The position numbers and the translations under genes were made by a program. Positions 36,264-45,477 of a DNA stretch of 64,000 bases are shown piece by piece. Source of the DNA: Microvirga makkahensis (GTDB lineage: Bacteria > Pseudomonadota > Alphaproteobacteria > Rhizobiales > Beijerinckiaceae); assembly GCF_009830105.1 (NCBI RefSeq), contig NZ_WURB01000021.1, forward strand, positions 1 through 64,000, written 5' to 3'. The notes under the pieces were generated by a model that worked only from the letters and a program-made list of their open reading frames with translations, did not search any database and had not been told where the DNA came from. How positions within the stretch are numbered: position 1 is the stretch's first letter; every line of letters begins with the position of its first letter.

Positions 36264-38471
36264 ATGACGAACTACACCAATTTCCGCTTCGAAGTCGATG
36301 CGGACGGCATTGCGCTCGCGACCTGGGACATGCCCGGGCGCTCCATGAACGTGATCACCGGTCAGGTGATGGACGAGCTGTCCCGGATCATCGAGACGGT
36401 CGCGTCCGACGAGGCCATCAAGGGCTGCGTCATCACGTCGGGCAAGGAATCATTCTCCGGCGGCGCGGATCTCACCATGCTCCAGGCATCCAATGCGGAA
36501 TACATGCGCTTGGCCAAGGAGAAGGGTGAGGAGGCCGCGACCACCTTCCTGTTCGAGGAGTCGCGCAAGCTCTCGCTGCTCTATCGCCGTCTCGAAACCA
36601 GCGGAAAGCCTTTCGCGGCCGCCGTTCACGGCGTGTGTCTGGGCGGCGCTTTCGAGCTGGCGCTCGCGTGCCACTTCCGCGTCCTGTCGGATGTGGATTC
36701 CACACGCGTCGGTCTGCCCGAGGTGAAGGTCGGCCTCTTTCCGGGCGGGGGCGGCACGCAGCGCGTCGCGCGGCTGATGCAGACGGGCGATGCGCTGCAG
36801 ATGCTCTTCAAGGGCGAGCAGATCCGTCCGCTCATGGCGCGCAACATGGGCCTCGTCCACTCGGTCGCTCCGCGCGACGAGATCGTGCAGACGGCGAAGG
36901 ATTGGATCAAACAAGGCGGTTCGGCTGTCGCGCCGTGGGATCAGAAGGGCTTCAAGCTGCCCTCGAACAAGGTCTATTCCGCGGCCGGCATGCAGATCTG
37001 GCCCCCGGCCAATGCCATCTACCGCCGTGAGACGCAGGATAACTACCCGGCGATCCGCGCGATCCTGGAGGCGGTTTATCAGGGACTCCAGCTCCCGATG
37101 GATCTTGCGCTCAGGGTAGAGTCGCGCTGGTTCGCCAAGATCCTGCGCTCGAAGGAAGCGGCAGCCATGATCCGCACGCTCTTCATTTCCATGCAGGATC
37201 TCAACAAGGGCGCGCGCCGTCCGAAGGACGTTCCGTCGATCACAATCAGGAAGGTCGGCGTGGTCGGCGCGGGCTTCATGGGCGCGAGCGTGGCCTACGT
37301 CACCGCCAATGCCGGTCTCGAGGTCGTGCTGATCGACCGCGACATGGAGGCAGCCGAGAAGGGCAAGGCCCATTCCCACAAGCTCATGTCCGACCAGATC
37401 ATGAAGGGCCGTGCCAAGACGGCGGATCGCGACGCGCTGCTCGCGCGGATCACGGCGAGCGCAGACTACAAGGATCTGGCCGATTGCGATCTCGTGATCG
37501 AGGCCGTGTTCGAGGACCCGACCGTGAAGGCCGAGGTGATCCAAAAGATCGAAGCCGCGATCCGCCCGGACTGCATTCTCGCTTCCAACACCTCGACCTT
37601 GCCGATCACGGGCCTGGCCCGGAGCTCGAGGAGCGCTGACCAGTTCATCGGCATCCATTTCTTCTCGCCGGTCGAGAAGATGATGCTGGTCGAGATCATC
37701 CTCGGCAAGGAGACCGGAGACAGGGCGCTCGCAACCGCGCTCGACTATGTGCGCCTCATCAAGAAGACGCCCATCGTCGTCAATGATTCCCGCGGCTTCT
37801 TCGCGAATCGCTGCGTGCTGGCCTACATCCTCGAAGGCCATCTCATGTTCGCGGAAGGCCTGCCCGCGCCCATGATCGAGCAGGCGGGCAAGCAGGCCGG
37901 CATGCCGGTGGGACCGCTCTCGCTGAATGACGAAGTGGGCGTCGATCTCGGGCTCAAGATCCTCAAAGCCACGAAGGCGCAGCTCGGAGAAGCGGCGATC
38001 GTTCCCCAGCAGGAGGAACTGCTCACCCGTCTCGTAGAGAAGGAGGGGCGCCTCGGCCGCAAGAACCGGAAAGGTTTCTACGATTACCCGGAAGCGGGCC
38101 AGAAACGCCTCTGGCCTGGCCTCAAGGATCTGCAGACGAAGCGCGTGGAACCCGAATTCGTGGACATGCAGGAGCTGAAAGAACGTCTCCTGGTCACACA
38201 GGCTCTCGAGGCGGCTCGCACGGTCGAGGAAGGCGTGATCACCGATCCGCGCGAGGCGGATGTGGGTTCCATTCTCGGCTTCGGCTTCGCGCCCTATACG
38301 GGCGGCACTTTGTCCTACATCGACTTCATGGGCGCCAAATCGTTCGTGGAGCTGTGCCGTAAGCTGCAGGCCAAGCACGGCGATCGCTTTGCGCCGCCGA
38401 AGCTGCTCCTCGACATGGCGGCCTCAGGGGAGACCTTCTATGGCCGCGCCGAGGCGAAGAGAGCCGCTTGA
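36264..38471 (+). CDS. Bifunctional enoyl-CoA hydratase / 3-hydroxyacyl-CoA dehydrogenase (FadJ/FadB-like)
   Basis: The 735-aa multifunctional enzyme has an N-terminal crotonase domain (FSGGADLTML; GVCLGGAFELALAC) and a C-terminal NAD-binding dehydrogenase (VGVVGAGFMGASVAY; FFSPVEKMMLVEI). It catalyses the two middle steps of beta-oxidation. With the upstream acyl-CoA dehydrogenase and thiolase it completes one cycle. Confidence 0.93.
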   Translation: MTNYTNFRFEVDADGIALATWDMPGRSMNVITGQVMDELSRIIETVASDEAIKGCVITSGKESFSGGADLTMLQASNAEYMRLAKEKGEEAATTFLFEESRKLSLLYRRLETSGKPFAAAVHGVCLGGAFELALACHFRVLSDVDSTRVGLPEVKVGLFPGGGGTQRVARLMQTGDALQMLFKGEQIRPLMARNMGLVHSVAPRDEIVQTAKDWIKQGGSAVAPWDQKGFKLPSNKVYSAAGMQIWPPANAIYRRETQDNYPAIRAILEAVYQGLQLPMDLALRVESRWFAKILRSKEAAAMIRTLFISMQDLNKGARRPKDVPSITIRKVGVVGAGFMGASVAYVTANAGLEVVLIDRDMEAAEKGKAHSHKLMSDQIMKGRAKTADRDALLARITASADYKDLADCDLVIEAVFEDPTVKAEVIQKIEAAIRPDCILASNTSTLPITGLARSSRSADQFIGIHFFSPVEKMMLVEIILGKETGDRALATALDYVRLIKKTPIVVNDSRGFFANRCVLAYILEGHLMFAEGLPAPMIEQAGKQAGMPVGPLSLNDEVGVDLGLKILKATKAQLGEAAIVPQQEELLTRLVEKEGRLGRKNRKGFYDYPEAGQKRLWPGLKDLQTKRVEPEFVDMQELKERLLVTQALEAARTVEEGVITDPREADVGSILGFGFAPYTGGTLSYIDFMGAKSFVELCRKLQAKHGDRFAPPKLLLDMAASGETFYGRAEAKRAA

Positions 38472-38488
38472 ACATTCTTCACGACGTC

Positions 38489-38511
38489 ATCACCGGCCTC
38501 GTGCCGGTGAT
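38489..38511 (+). terminator. Hairpin after the bifunctional fad gene
   Basis: Arms ATCACCGGC and GCCGGTGAT with a CTCGT loop lie 18 bp after the stop and are followed by TTCGTT. It works as a plausible terminator and is also the clearest copy of the recurring CACCGGC/GCCGGTG palindrome. Confidence 0.55.
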
Positions 38512-38603
38512 TTCGTTCGGGGAGGTCCGTTGCCTTTCCTACCTGGGATGGCCGGCACGAGCCCGGTCATGACCTTGGTCGCTTCCGGCGAAAGAACCGG
38601 CTC

Positions 38604-39152
38604 ATGTACCTCTGGCTGCGTGTTCTCCATCTCATGGTCGGATCGTTCTTCAGGCCGAAGATCGATCCGGTGAGGGACGTCTCCCGCTTGAACTTTCGCG
38701 TATGGCCGCACGATCTCGATGCATCGCTGCATATGAACAACGGGCGCTACTGGACTCTCATGGATCTGGGACGCACCGACATCATGATCCGGTCCGGGCT
38801 GTGGCGGCCCATTCTCAAGCACGGCTGAGTGCCGGTGGTGAACGCAGGGCAGATCCGCTTCCGGCGTGAGATGCGGCCGTTTCAACCCTTCCATCTGGAA
38901 ACCCGCATTCTCACCTGGTCCGAAACGCATGTGGTGATGAAGCACAGGCTGGCTTCGCGCACGAGGGACGGGAGCCCGATCGTCAACGCCATCGCCCTGG
39001 TCAAAGCAGGCCTCTACGACCGGGCCGCGAAGAGCTATGTGCCCATGGGCCGCCTGTTGGACGAGAACGGCCTTGCGGCGGAGCCGCCGGAGGCGACCCC
39101 TGAAGTGCAGGCCTTCCTCCATGCGGAAGAGGCGTTGAAGAGAGCGGCATGA
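38604..39152 (+). pseudogene. Acyl-CoA thioesterase-like gene interrupted by an in-frame TGA
   Basis: Reading frame 38604-38825 (MYLWLRVLHLMVGSFFRPKI; ASLHMNNGRYWTLMDLGR) continues unchanged after TGA at 38826-38828 into VPVVNAGQIRFRREMRPFQP and on to 39152. Together they make one about 182-aa hot-dog thioesterase with the catalytic MNNGRY motif. Related proteins have Trp just before PVV (as I recall), so TGG to TGA is the simplest change. It may be a real null allele, a sequencing error, or read through. Confidence 0.75.
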
Positions 39153-39204
39153 TGGTCCAAGGTGAGGCCACCATCTACCAATACAAACGGGAAGCCTGAG
39201 ACCT

Positions 39205-39828
39205 ATGCCTCGTGTCGTCGATTACTACTTCTCGCTCGTGAGCCCCTGGGCCTATATCGGCCATGCGTCCTTCATGGATATCGTGCAGCGGCATGGGGCC
39301 GAGGTGAACTTCAAGCCCGTGTTCCTGGGCCGCGTCTTTTCCGAGACAGGCGGCCTGCCGTTAGCGCAGCGCCATCCGGCGCGGCAGCGCTACCGGCTCG
39401 TGGAGCTTCAGCGCTGGCGCGAAAAGCGCGGCCTGTCCTTCAACATCAATCCGAAGCACTGGCCCTTCGACGTGAACCTCGCCGACCGCTATGTGATCGC
39501 GATCACGACGGCGGGCAAGAGCCCGGATCCCTTCCTGCGCCGCGCTTTCGCCGCCGTCTGGGAGGAGGAGCGCAACCTCGCCGATCCGCTGGTGCTCTCG
39601 GAACTGGCCGAGCAGGCCGGCCTCGATTCCTCCGCCCTCATGGACATCGCCACCGGCACCACGACCGAGGCGATCTACGCGCTCAATCTCGAGAATGCCG
39701 TGGCCGGGGACGTGTTCGGCTCACCGGCTTACGTTCTTGACGGCGAGGTGTTCTGGGGGCAGGACCGCCTTGAACTGCTCGACGACGCCCTGGCCAGCGG
39801 CCGCGCGCCATATACGCCCTTAGTCTGA
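39205..39828 (+). CDS. DsbA-family 2-hydroxychromene-2-carboxylate isomerase-like protein
   Basis: The 207-aa protein begins VVDYYFSLVSPWAYIG, with a Ser in place of the redox cysteines, as in 2-hydroxychromene-2-carboxylate isomerases (GST kappa-like). It ends GSPAYVLDGEVFWGQDRLEL. It probably acts on glutathione-linked or aromatic substrates. There is no other aromatic-degradation gene beside it. Confidence 0.88.
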   Translation: MPRVVDYYFSLVSPWAYIGHASFMDIVQRHGAEVNFKPVFLGRVFSETGGLPLAQRHPARQRYRLVELQRWREKRGLSFNINPKHWPFDVNLADRYVIAITTAGKSPDPFLRRAFAAVWEEERNLADPLVLSELAEQAGLDSSALMDIATGTTTEAIYALNLENAVAGDVFGSPAYVLDGEVFWGQDRLELLDDALASGRAPYTPLV

Positions 39829-39944
39829 CCGGGATCGTGCCGTTGGCGTTCGAAGAGCACCGCCGCCGGTCCTGCTTTGGAGCCTGATGGATGCTCGTCA
39901 TGGCCGTTCCGAATGAATGAGCGCAGCACTTGACGCAATCGGGG

Positions 39945-39965
39945 TCACCGGCACAGGGCCGGTGA
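39945..39965. repeat. Intergenic palindrome TCACCGGC/GCCGGTGA
   Basis: Eight-base arms around ACAGG, at the convergent ends of the isomerase and histidine-kinase genes. It is the same core as at 38489 and 56120. Confidence 0.6.
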
Positions 39966-39994
39966 TGACAGGGAGGGGGACGGCCTACCGATCT

Positions 39995-42900
39995 TCACTC
40001 CGCCGCCACGCGCGTGGCGCGCCATTGCGTGAGCAATGCGCGCAGCGCCGCGGGCTTCAGCGGCTTGTTGAGCACATGAACGTGCATGGCGGCGGCGGCA
40101 TCGCGGACTACGGGCGTTCGGTCGGCCGTCACGAGAACGGCAGGCGTGTTGACCTGCGTCTTCCACCGCAGCGCCTTGATGAGTTCGAGACCGTCCGTGT
40201 CGTCCAGATGGTAGTCGGCAATGATCACCTCGGGCGGAGCCTTGTTGCTTCGAAGAGCCTGGTGGGCCGTTTCGAGGTCTGAGGCCGTCCATACCTCGCA
40301 GCTCCAGCCTGAGAGCAGCAATCGCATGCCCTCCAGAATCGCCGGCTCGTTGTCGATCACGAGCACGCGCAGCCCCGAGAGAACGGTTGTCATGGTCTTC
40401 GGAGGCTCAGGGGCGGCAACGGTCTCGGGCAGCGCCGCGACGATCGGCACCTCCACGCGGAATACCGAGCCGCGGCCGACCTCCGACTTGAGGCTGATCG
40501 GGTGCTTGAGCACGCGCCCGAGGCGCTCCACGATGGAAAGACCCAGGCCCAGGCCCCGTGCCGCCTTCGCACCCTGGTCGAGACGCTGGAACTCGCGGAA
40601 GACGATCCGCTGCTTGGAGGGAGGAATGCCGAGGCCCGTATCCCACACCTCCAGGACGAGATGGGAGCCGCGCCGTCGTGCGCCGACGAGGACCCGTCCT
40701 GACGGCGTATACTTGATGGCGTTGGAGATGAGGTTCTGTAGCAGGCGGCGCAGCAGGCGCCGGTCGGAACGGACCGTGAGCGACGTGGGCACGAAGGTGA
40801 GGTTCAGGCCCTTCTCCTTCGCGACCGGATCGAACTCGCGCTGGAGCTGACGGAGCAGCTCGTCCATGCGGAAGCTCGACCATTGCGGCTTCATGGCGCC
40901 CGTGTCGAGGCGCGAGATGTCGAGGATCGCCGTGAGGATTTCCTCCACCGCGTCGAGCGAGGCGTCGATGTTCTCGGCAAGCGAGGCGTCGCCGGCATCG
41001 CGGTCGCGCTCCACGAGGGAGGTCGCATAGAGGCGCGCCGCGTTGAGCGGCTGCAGGATGTCGTGCGAGGCCGCGGCGAGGAAGCGCGTCTTAGAAATAT
41101 TCGCCTCGTCGGCCTCCGCCTTCGCGCTGCGCAGCGCCTCGTTGAGGCGTGTCAGCTCCTCCGTGCGCTCGCGCACGCGCTGCTCGAGCGTCTCGTTGGC
41201 ACGACGGCTTTCCTCTTCCGCCAGAACCGCATCGGTGACGTCCGTATAGGTGGTGACGTGACCGCCATCGGGCAGAGGGTTGGAGCGGATCTCGATGACC
41301 TTGCCCGACGGGTAGAGTTTCAGGCGCACCGGTTCCACATCGTGCTGGAACGAGTGCAGACGCGCGGCCACCTGCTCGTCGATCTTCCCGGGTCCATAGG
41401 AGCCGCGTGCGGCGTTGTACCGGACGATGCGCTCCATGCCGATTCCGACCTGAACGAAGTTGGGCGGCATGTCATAAAGGTCGATGAAGGCCTGGTTCCA
41501 AGCCAGCAGCCGCAGATCGCGGTCGATCACCGTGATGCCCTGCTTGGCATAGTTGAGCGCGTGCTGAAGAAGGTCGCGGCTGTGCTGGATCGCGGCGGAC
41601 GCATCGTCGAGCAGCTTGAGCGCGGCTTCGGTCGAAACGGTGCGGCGGCGCAGGAGCAGCGAGAGCGCGAGGCGCGAGGATGCCGTGCCGATGGCCGACG
41701 CCAGCAGGTGCTCGGCATAGCGCAGGAGATGGATGTCGGCCTCGGCCCGGGGCTCGAGGGCTTGCCCCCGGCTGTGGCTGAACCCTTCGAAGGAACGCGC
41801 GGTGCGCTCCTCGCCAAGATAGCGCGAGACGGTCGCGCGCAGTTCCTCAACGGTCACGCTGGCACGGAAGAGACGGAAGCTCGGAGTGGCGGACGCATGG
41901 GGTTCGCCGACGAAGACGTTCGCCTGAATCTGCTCCATTGCCGTCACCGGGCGCCAGAGTGAGAAGCCGACATAACAGAGGATATTGAGCGTCAGGCTCC
42001 AGACGACGCCATGGGTGAGCTGGGGCAGATCCACGCCGAAAAGGGCGGTCGGTTTCAAGGCCTCGATACCGAACGGTCCAGACACCACCACGTCCGACCA
42101 GAACACTCCGTCCCAGACGAGGCTCGGCAGCAGGAGCGTGTAGAGCCAAGCGAAGAAGCCCACGACGAGTCCCACGCTCGCGCCGAGCGCCGTGCCGCGC
42201 GACCAGATGAGGCCCCCGAGAAAGGCAGGGGCCACCTGTGCGACGGCAGCGAAGGAGAGAAGGCCGATGGCCGCGAGCGCCGCCTCGCCGGATGCGCGGT
42301 AATAGGCGTAGCCGAGCAGGATCACGAGCACGATCGAGATGCGTCGCACCGCAATGACGAAGTTGCCCGGATCGACGCCGGCGAAAGCCCGTCGGCGTAG
42401 AACGATGGGCATGACGAGGTGATTGGAGATCATCACGGCGACCGCAACGGAATCGACGATCACCATGGCGGTCGCCGCGGAGAACCCTCCAAGGAAGGTA
42501 AGAACGGCGATCGTGCCGGCCTGGTCGGCGAGCGGCAGCGCCAGCACGGTCATGTCCCGGTCAATCCCGCCGCTCGGAAACGTCGCAATGCCGGCAAGCG
42601 CAATCGGAATGACGAACAGATTGATGAGGATGAGATAGAGCGGGAACATCCAGGCCGCGCGCTTCAGGTCCCGGATGGAGTGGTTTTCCACCACGGTTAC
42701 ATGGAACTGGCGCGGCAGCAGCAGGGCGGCGCAGCTCGAGAGAAGAACGAGCGTGATGTAGCTGCCGAAGCCCGAGGTCCGCTCGATCAGGCTGTCGGTC
42801 GTGCCGAGGGAGATCAGGCGCTCCGTGATGTCGGCGTAGCCATCGAACATCACAAAGGTCACATAGCCGCCGACGACCAGAAACGCCACGAGCTTCACGA

Positions 42901-43504
42901 TGGACTCGACCGAGATCGCCATGATGAGCCCGTCCTGATGCTCGGTGGCATCCGGGTGGCGCGTGCCGAAAGCGACGGCGAAGCCCGCGAGGACGAGGGC
43001 GACGACGAGCGCGAGATCCCCGATGAAGGGCAGATTCGGCGGCGGCATGCCGTCGGCTTTCGTGATGAACACGTCGAGGGAGGCGGAAACCGCCTTCAGC
43101 TGAAGGGCGATGTAGGGAATGGATCCTACGAGCGCGATCAGGCTGACGATGGCGGCGACGCGTTCGCTCTTGCCGTAGCGGGCCGCGACGAAGTCGGCGA
43201 TCGAGGAGATGTTCTGCGTCTTGGCGATCTGGATCACCCGCCCGACGAGAGCGTGGCCCAAGGTGATTACGAGGATCGGGCCGATATAGATCGCCAGGAA
43301 ATCGAGACCCGAGCGGCTGGCGAGACCGACCGAACCGAAGAAGGTCCAGGAGGTGCAGTAAACCGCCAGGGCCAGTGCGGAAATGGTGGAACGCCATGGT
43401 CCCTGAACGAAACGCCTGCCCGCATTGTCGCCCCAATAGGCGACGGTGAACAGGAAGCAGAGATAGACAAGCGCCGATAAGACAACTGCCCAGGTGGCGA
43501 CCAT
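39995..43504 (-). CDS. SSF-domain hybrid sensor histidine kinase (CrbS/MxtR-like)
   Basis: The 1169-aa protein has an N-terminal sodium:solute-symporter domain with about 13 TM helices (1-500), a PAS domain near 650-750 (AKQGITVIDRDLRLLAWNQA), HisKA with ASHDILQPLNAARL (His near 813), HATPase and a C-terminal receiver (phospho-Asp in IIADYHLDD, near 1097). This is the CrbS/MxtR layout, known to control acetate use with a LuxR-type regulator. A CrbR/ErdR-like gene lies at 16827-17498. Divergent from the DoxX gene. Confidence 0.9.
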   Translation of the reverse strand: MVATWAVVLSALVYLCFLFTVAYWGDNAGRRFVQGPWRSTISALALAVYCTSWTFFGSVGLASRSGLDFLAIYIGPILVITLGHALVGRVIQIAKTQNISSIADFVAARYGKSERVAAIVSLIALVGSIPYIALQLKAVSASLDVFITKADGMPPPNLPFIGDLALVVALVLAGFAVAFGTRHPDATEHQDGLIMAISVESIVKLVAFLVVGGYVTFVMFDGYADITERLISLGTTDSLIERTSGFGSYITLVLLSSCAALLLPRQFHVTVVENHSIRDLKRAAWMFPLYLILINLFVIPIALAGIATFPSGGIDRDMTVLALPLADQAGTIAVLTFLGGFSAATAMVIVDSVAVAVMISNHLVMPIVLRRRAFAGVDPGNFVIAVRRISIVLVILLGYAYYRASGEAALAAIGLLSFAAVAQVAPAFLGGLIWSRGTALGASVGLVVGFFAWLYTLLLPSLVWDGVFWSDVVVSGPFGIEALKPTALFGVDLPQLTHGVVWSLTLNILCYVGFSLWRPVTAMEQIQANVFVGEPHASATPSFRLFRASVTVEELRATVSRYLGEERTARSFEGFSHSRGQALEPRAEADIHLLRYAEHLLASAIGTASSRLALSLLLRRRTVSTEAALKLLDDASAAIQHSRDLLQHALNYAKQGITVIDRDLRLLAWNQAFIDLYDMPPNFVQVGIGMERIVRYNAARGSYGPGKIDEQVAARLHSFQHDVEPVRLKLYPSGKVIEIRSNPLPDGGHVTTYTDVTDAVLAEEESRRANETLEQRVRERTEELTRLNEALRSAKAEADEANISKTRFLAAASHDILQPLNAARLYATSLVERDRDAGDASLAENIDASLDAVEEILTAILDISRLDTGAMKPQWSSFRMDELLRQLQREFDPVAKEKGLNLTFVPTSLTVRSDRRLLRRLLQNLISNAIKYTPSGRVLVGARRRGSHLVLEVWDTGLGIPPSKQRIVFREFQRLDQGAKAARGLGLGLSIVERLGRVLKHPISLKSEVGRGSVFRVEVPIVAALPETVAAPEPPKTMTTVLSGLRVLVIDNEPAILEGMRLLLSGWSCEVWTASDLETAHQALRSNKAPPEVIIADYHLDDTDGLELIKALRWKTQVNTPAVLVTADRTPVVRDAAAAMHVHVLNKPLKPAALRALLTQWRATRVAAE

Positions 43505-43890
43505 GTGCCCTGAACCCTTACAAGAAAGCCGAAACCAGCTTTACCCCCTGAAAGAGCGTAGCGCCACTGGCAGGACAGCGCAGGCGACCGGGACCCGGAT
43601 CAAGAGCGGAGCGCTGATTTCTATCCCCCAGAGGGAAGAGGTTCGGAGCCTCTCCTCCACCGACCACCGTCACCGGGCCCGTGATCCCGACTGCGTGATA
43701 CAGACCCTTGAGCGTCCCCTTGGAGCGTCCCCCTGGAACGTTGCGCCTTTCCGGTCGGGCCGGGCATGACGAGAGAGGGCTGCAATCGGGGGGCATCTCA
43801 CTCAAAGGGTGTGATTTGATATTCCAGGGTGAAGATTATCATTCCTCCAGGATGAGGTCATAAAGGGTCATCGCAATTCAGGAGATCCTC
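43505..43890. other. Divergent intergenic region between the histidine kinase and DoxX genes
   Basis: The gap of 386 bp has no recognisable gene. It holds a CACCGGGCCCGTG-type palindrome near 43670-43684 and an AT-rich stretch around 43816-43845 likely to contain the DoxX promoter. AGGAG before the DoxX ATG is a good ribosome site. Confidence 0.5.
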
Positions 43891-44325
43891 ATGATTGATA
43901 CCCGTACCGCCCCCTATGCCGCGCTGATCCTGCGCGTCTCTCTCGGTATTCTCTTCCTGGCTCATGCCGGTCTGAAGATAATCGTCTTCACCCCGGCTGG
44001 AACGGCTCAGTTCTTCGGCAGCCTCGGTCTGCCCGGCTTCATGGCCTATCTTGTGATCGCAGCCGAGGTCGCCGGCGGCCTTGCCCTGATCCTCGGCTTC
44101 CATGTCCGATGGGCCGCGCTCGCCCTGATCCCGATCCTGATCGGCGCCATCGTCACCGTCCACGGCCCGGCGGGCTTCTTCTTCTCCAACCCGAATGGCG
44201 GTTGGGAATTCCTGGCCTTCTGGATTCTGGCGCTCGTGGCCCAGGCCCTGTTGGGAGAGGGCGCCTATGCGCTCAGGCCCGGATCGGCGAAGGCCGCCCC
44301 CGCGTTGTCCCTTCGTAGGCTTTGA
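43891..44325 (+). CDS. DoxX-family membrane protein
   Basis: The 144-aa protein has four predicted membrane helices with the DoxX opening ALILRVSLGILFLAHAGLKI, then AEVAGGLALILGFHVRWAAL. Members are linked to redox or thiol homeostasis; this one's partner is unknown. Its stop lies 12 bp before the VOC gene start, so the genes are co-transcribed. Confidence 0.9.
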   Translation: MIDTRTAPYAALILRVSLGILFLAHAGLKIIVFTPAGTAQFFGSLGLPGFMAYLVIAAEVAGGLALILGFHVRWAALALIPILIGAIVTVHGPAGFFFSNPNGGWEFLAFWILALVAQALLGEGAYALRPGSAKAAPALSLRRL

Positions 44326-44336
44326 GGCAAACAGCT

Positions 44337-44864
44337 ATGACTGAATCCATCTCCCGTGAGACGACCGGGGATGGGACGCCCCGTCCCATTCATCCCGGCG
44401 TCCGGATCGGCCATGTCCACCTGAAGGTCGCGGATCTCGAGCGGGCCCTTGCATTCTACTGCGGCGTGCTCGGCTTCACGCTCATGCAGCGCTACGGCAG
44501 CCAGGCCGCCTTCGTCTCGGCGGGCGGCTATCACCATCATATCGGCCTGAACACCTGGGAGAGCAAAGGAGGCTCGCCGCCGCCACCCGGGTCCACAGGG
44601 CTCTACCACGTCGCGATCCTCTACCCCACGCGGGCAGCCCTGGCGGACGCTCTCCATCGACTGATCGAGGCGGGAGTCCCCCTCGAGGGCGCGAGCGACC
44701 ATGGCGTGAGCGAGGCCCTCTATCTGAGTGATCCGGACGGGAACGGCCTCGAACTTTACGTGGACCGCCCCGAGGATCAGTGGCCGCGCACGCCGGCGGG
44801 CGAGCTGCAGATGGTCACCCGCCGCCTGGACCTGCAGGATCTCGTCGCCGCTAGGGAACCTTGA
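44337..44864 (+). CDS. VOC-family (glyoxalase/dioxygenase-like) protein
   Basis: The 175-aa protein has an N-terminal beta-alpha-beta-beta-beta unit ([20 protein letters not shown]) with metal-type residues H and later E ([15 protein letters not shown]), like CatE-type catechol 2,3-dioxygenase homologues. ATG 44337 has GAGG upstream. It sits in a DoxX-VOC-mscL run. Confidence 0.85.
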   Translation: MTESISRETTGDGTPRPIHPGVRIGHVHLKVADLERALAFYCGVLGFTLMQRYGSQAAFVSAGGYHHHIGLNTWESKGGSPPPPGSTGLYHVAILYPTRAALADALHRLIEAGVPLEGASDHGVSEALYLSDPDGNGLELYVDRPEDQWPRTPAGELQMVTRRLDLQDLVAAREP

Positions 44865-44925
44865 CGACTCATGGTCGACGGACACCTATCTTGAGCTCAG
44901 CAGTCAAGCTCTGGAGGGGCCGGCC

Positions 44926-45360
44926 ATGTGGAACGAGTTCAAGCAATTCGCCTTGCGCGGCAATGTGGTCGATCTGGCCATCGGGATCATCATCGGTGCC
45001 GCGTTCAGTAAGATCGTCGATTCCCTCGTCGGCGATATCTTCATGCCGATCATCGGGGCCGTCACGGGGGGCCTCGATTTCTCCAACTACTTCACGCCTC
45101 TCTCCGGCGCCGTCACCGCGACGGCCTTGAGCGAAGCCAAGAACCAGGGGGCCGTGCTCGCCTGGGGCAACTTCGTCACGGTCGCGATCAACTTCCTCAT
45201 CATCGCGTGGATCCTGTTCCTGCTCGTGAAGGGAATGAACCGCCTGCGCCGCACGGAGGACGCAAAGACCGGCACGGCCGAGAAGCCGCCGGAAATCCCG
45301 GCCGACGTGAAGCTGCTCACGGAAATCCGGGATCTGATGAAAACCGGCCGCACCCTGTGA
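44926..45360 (+). CDS. mscL: Large-conductance mechanosensitive channel
   Basis: The 144-aa protein begins [20 protein letters not shown], the MscL signature, with two TM helices and a C-terminal helical bundle. It forms a pentameric pore opened by membrane tension in osmotic downshock. CTGGAGGGG precedes the ATG. Confidence 0.95.
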   Translation: MWNEFKQFALRGNVVDLAIGIIIGAAFSKIVDSLVGDIFMPIIGAVTGGLDFSNYFTPLSGAVTATALSEAKNQGAVLAWGNFVTVAINFLIIAWILFLLVKGMNRLRRTEDAKTGTAEKPPEIPADVKLLTEIRDLMKTGRTL

Positions 45361-45477
45361 TCCATCACAGGTTTCGATGGCATTCTTCGCTTCTTGTCAT
45401 GGATGCCCCTTGAAGGCTTGCCTTCGGCTGGTGGACAGGCCATCCCTGTTAACCTGTCTGGCAAGGAATGGCCTTCG

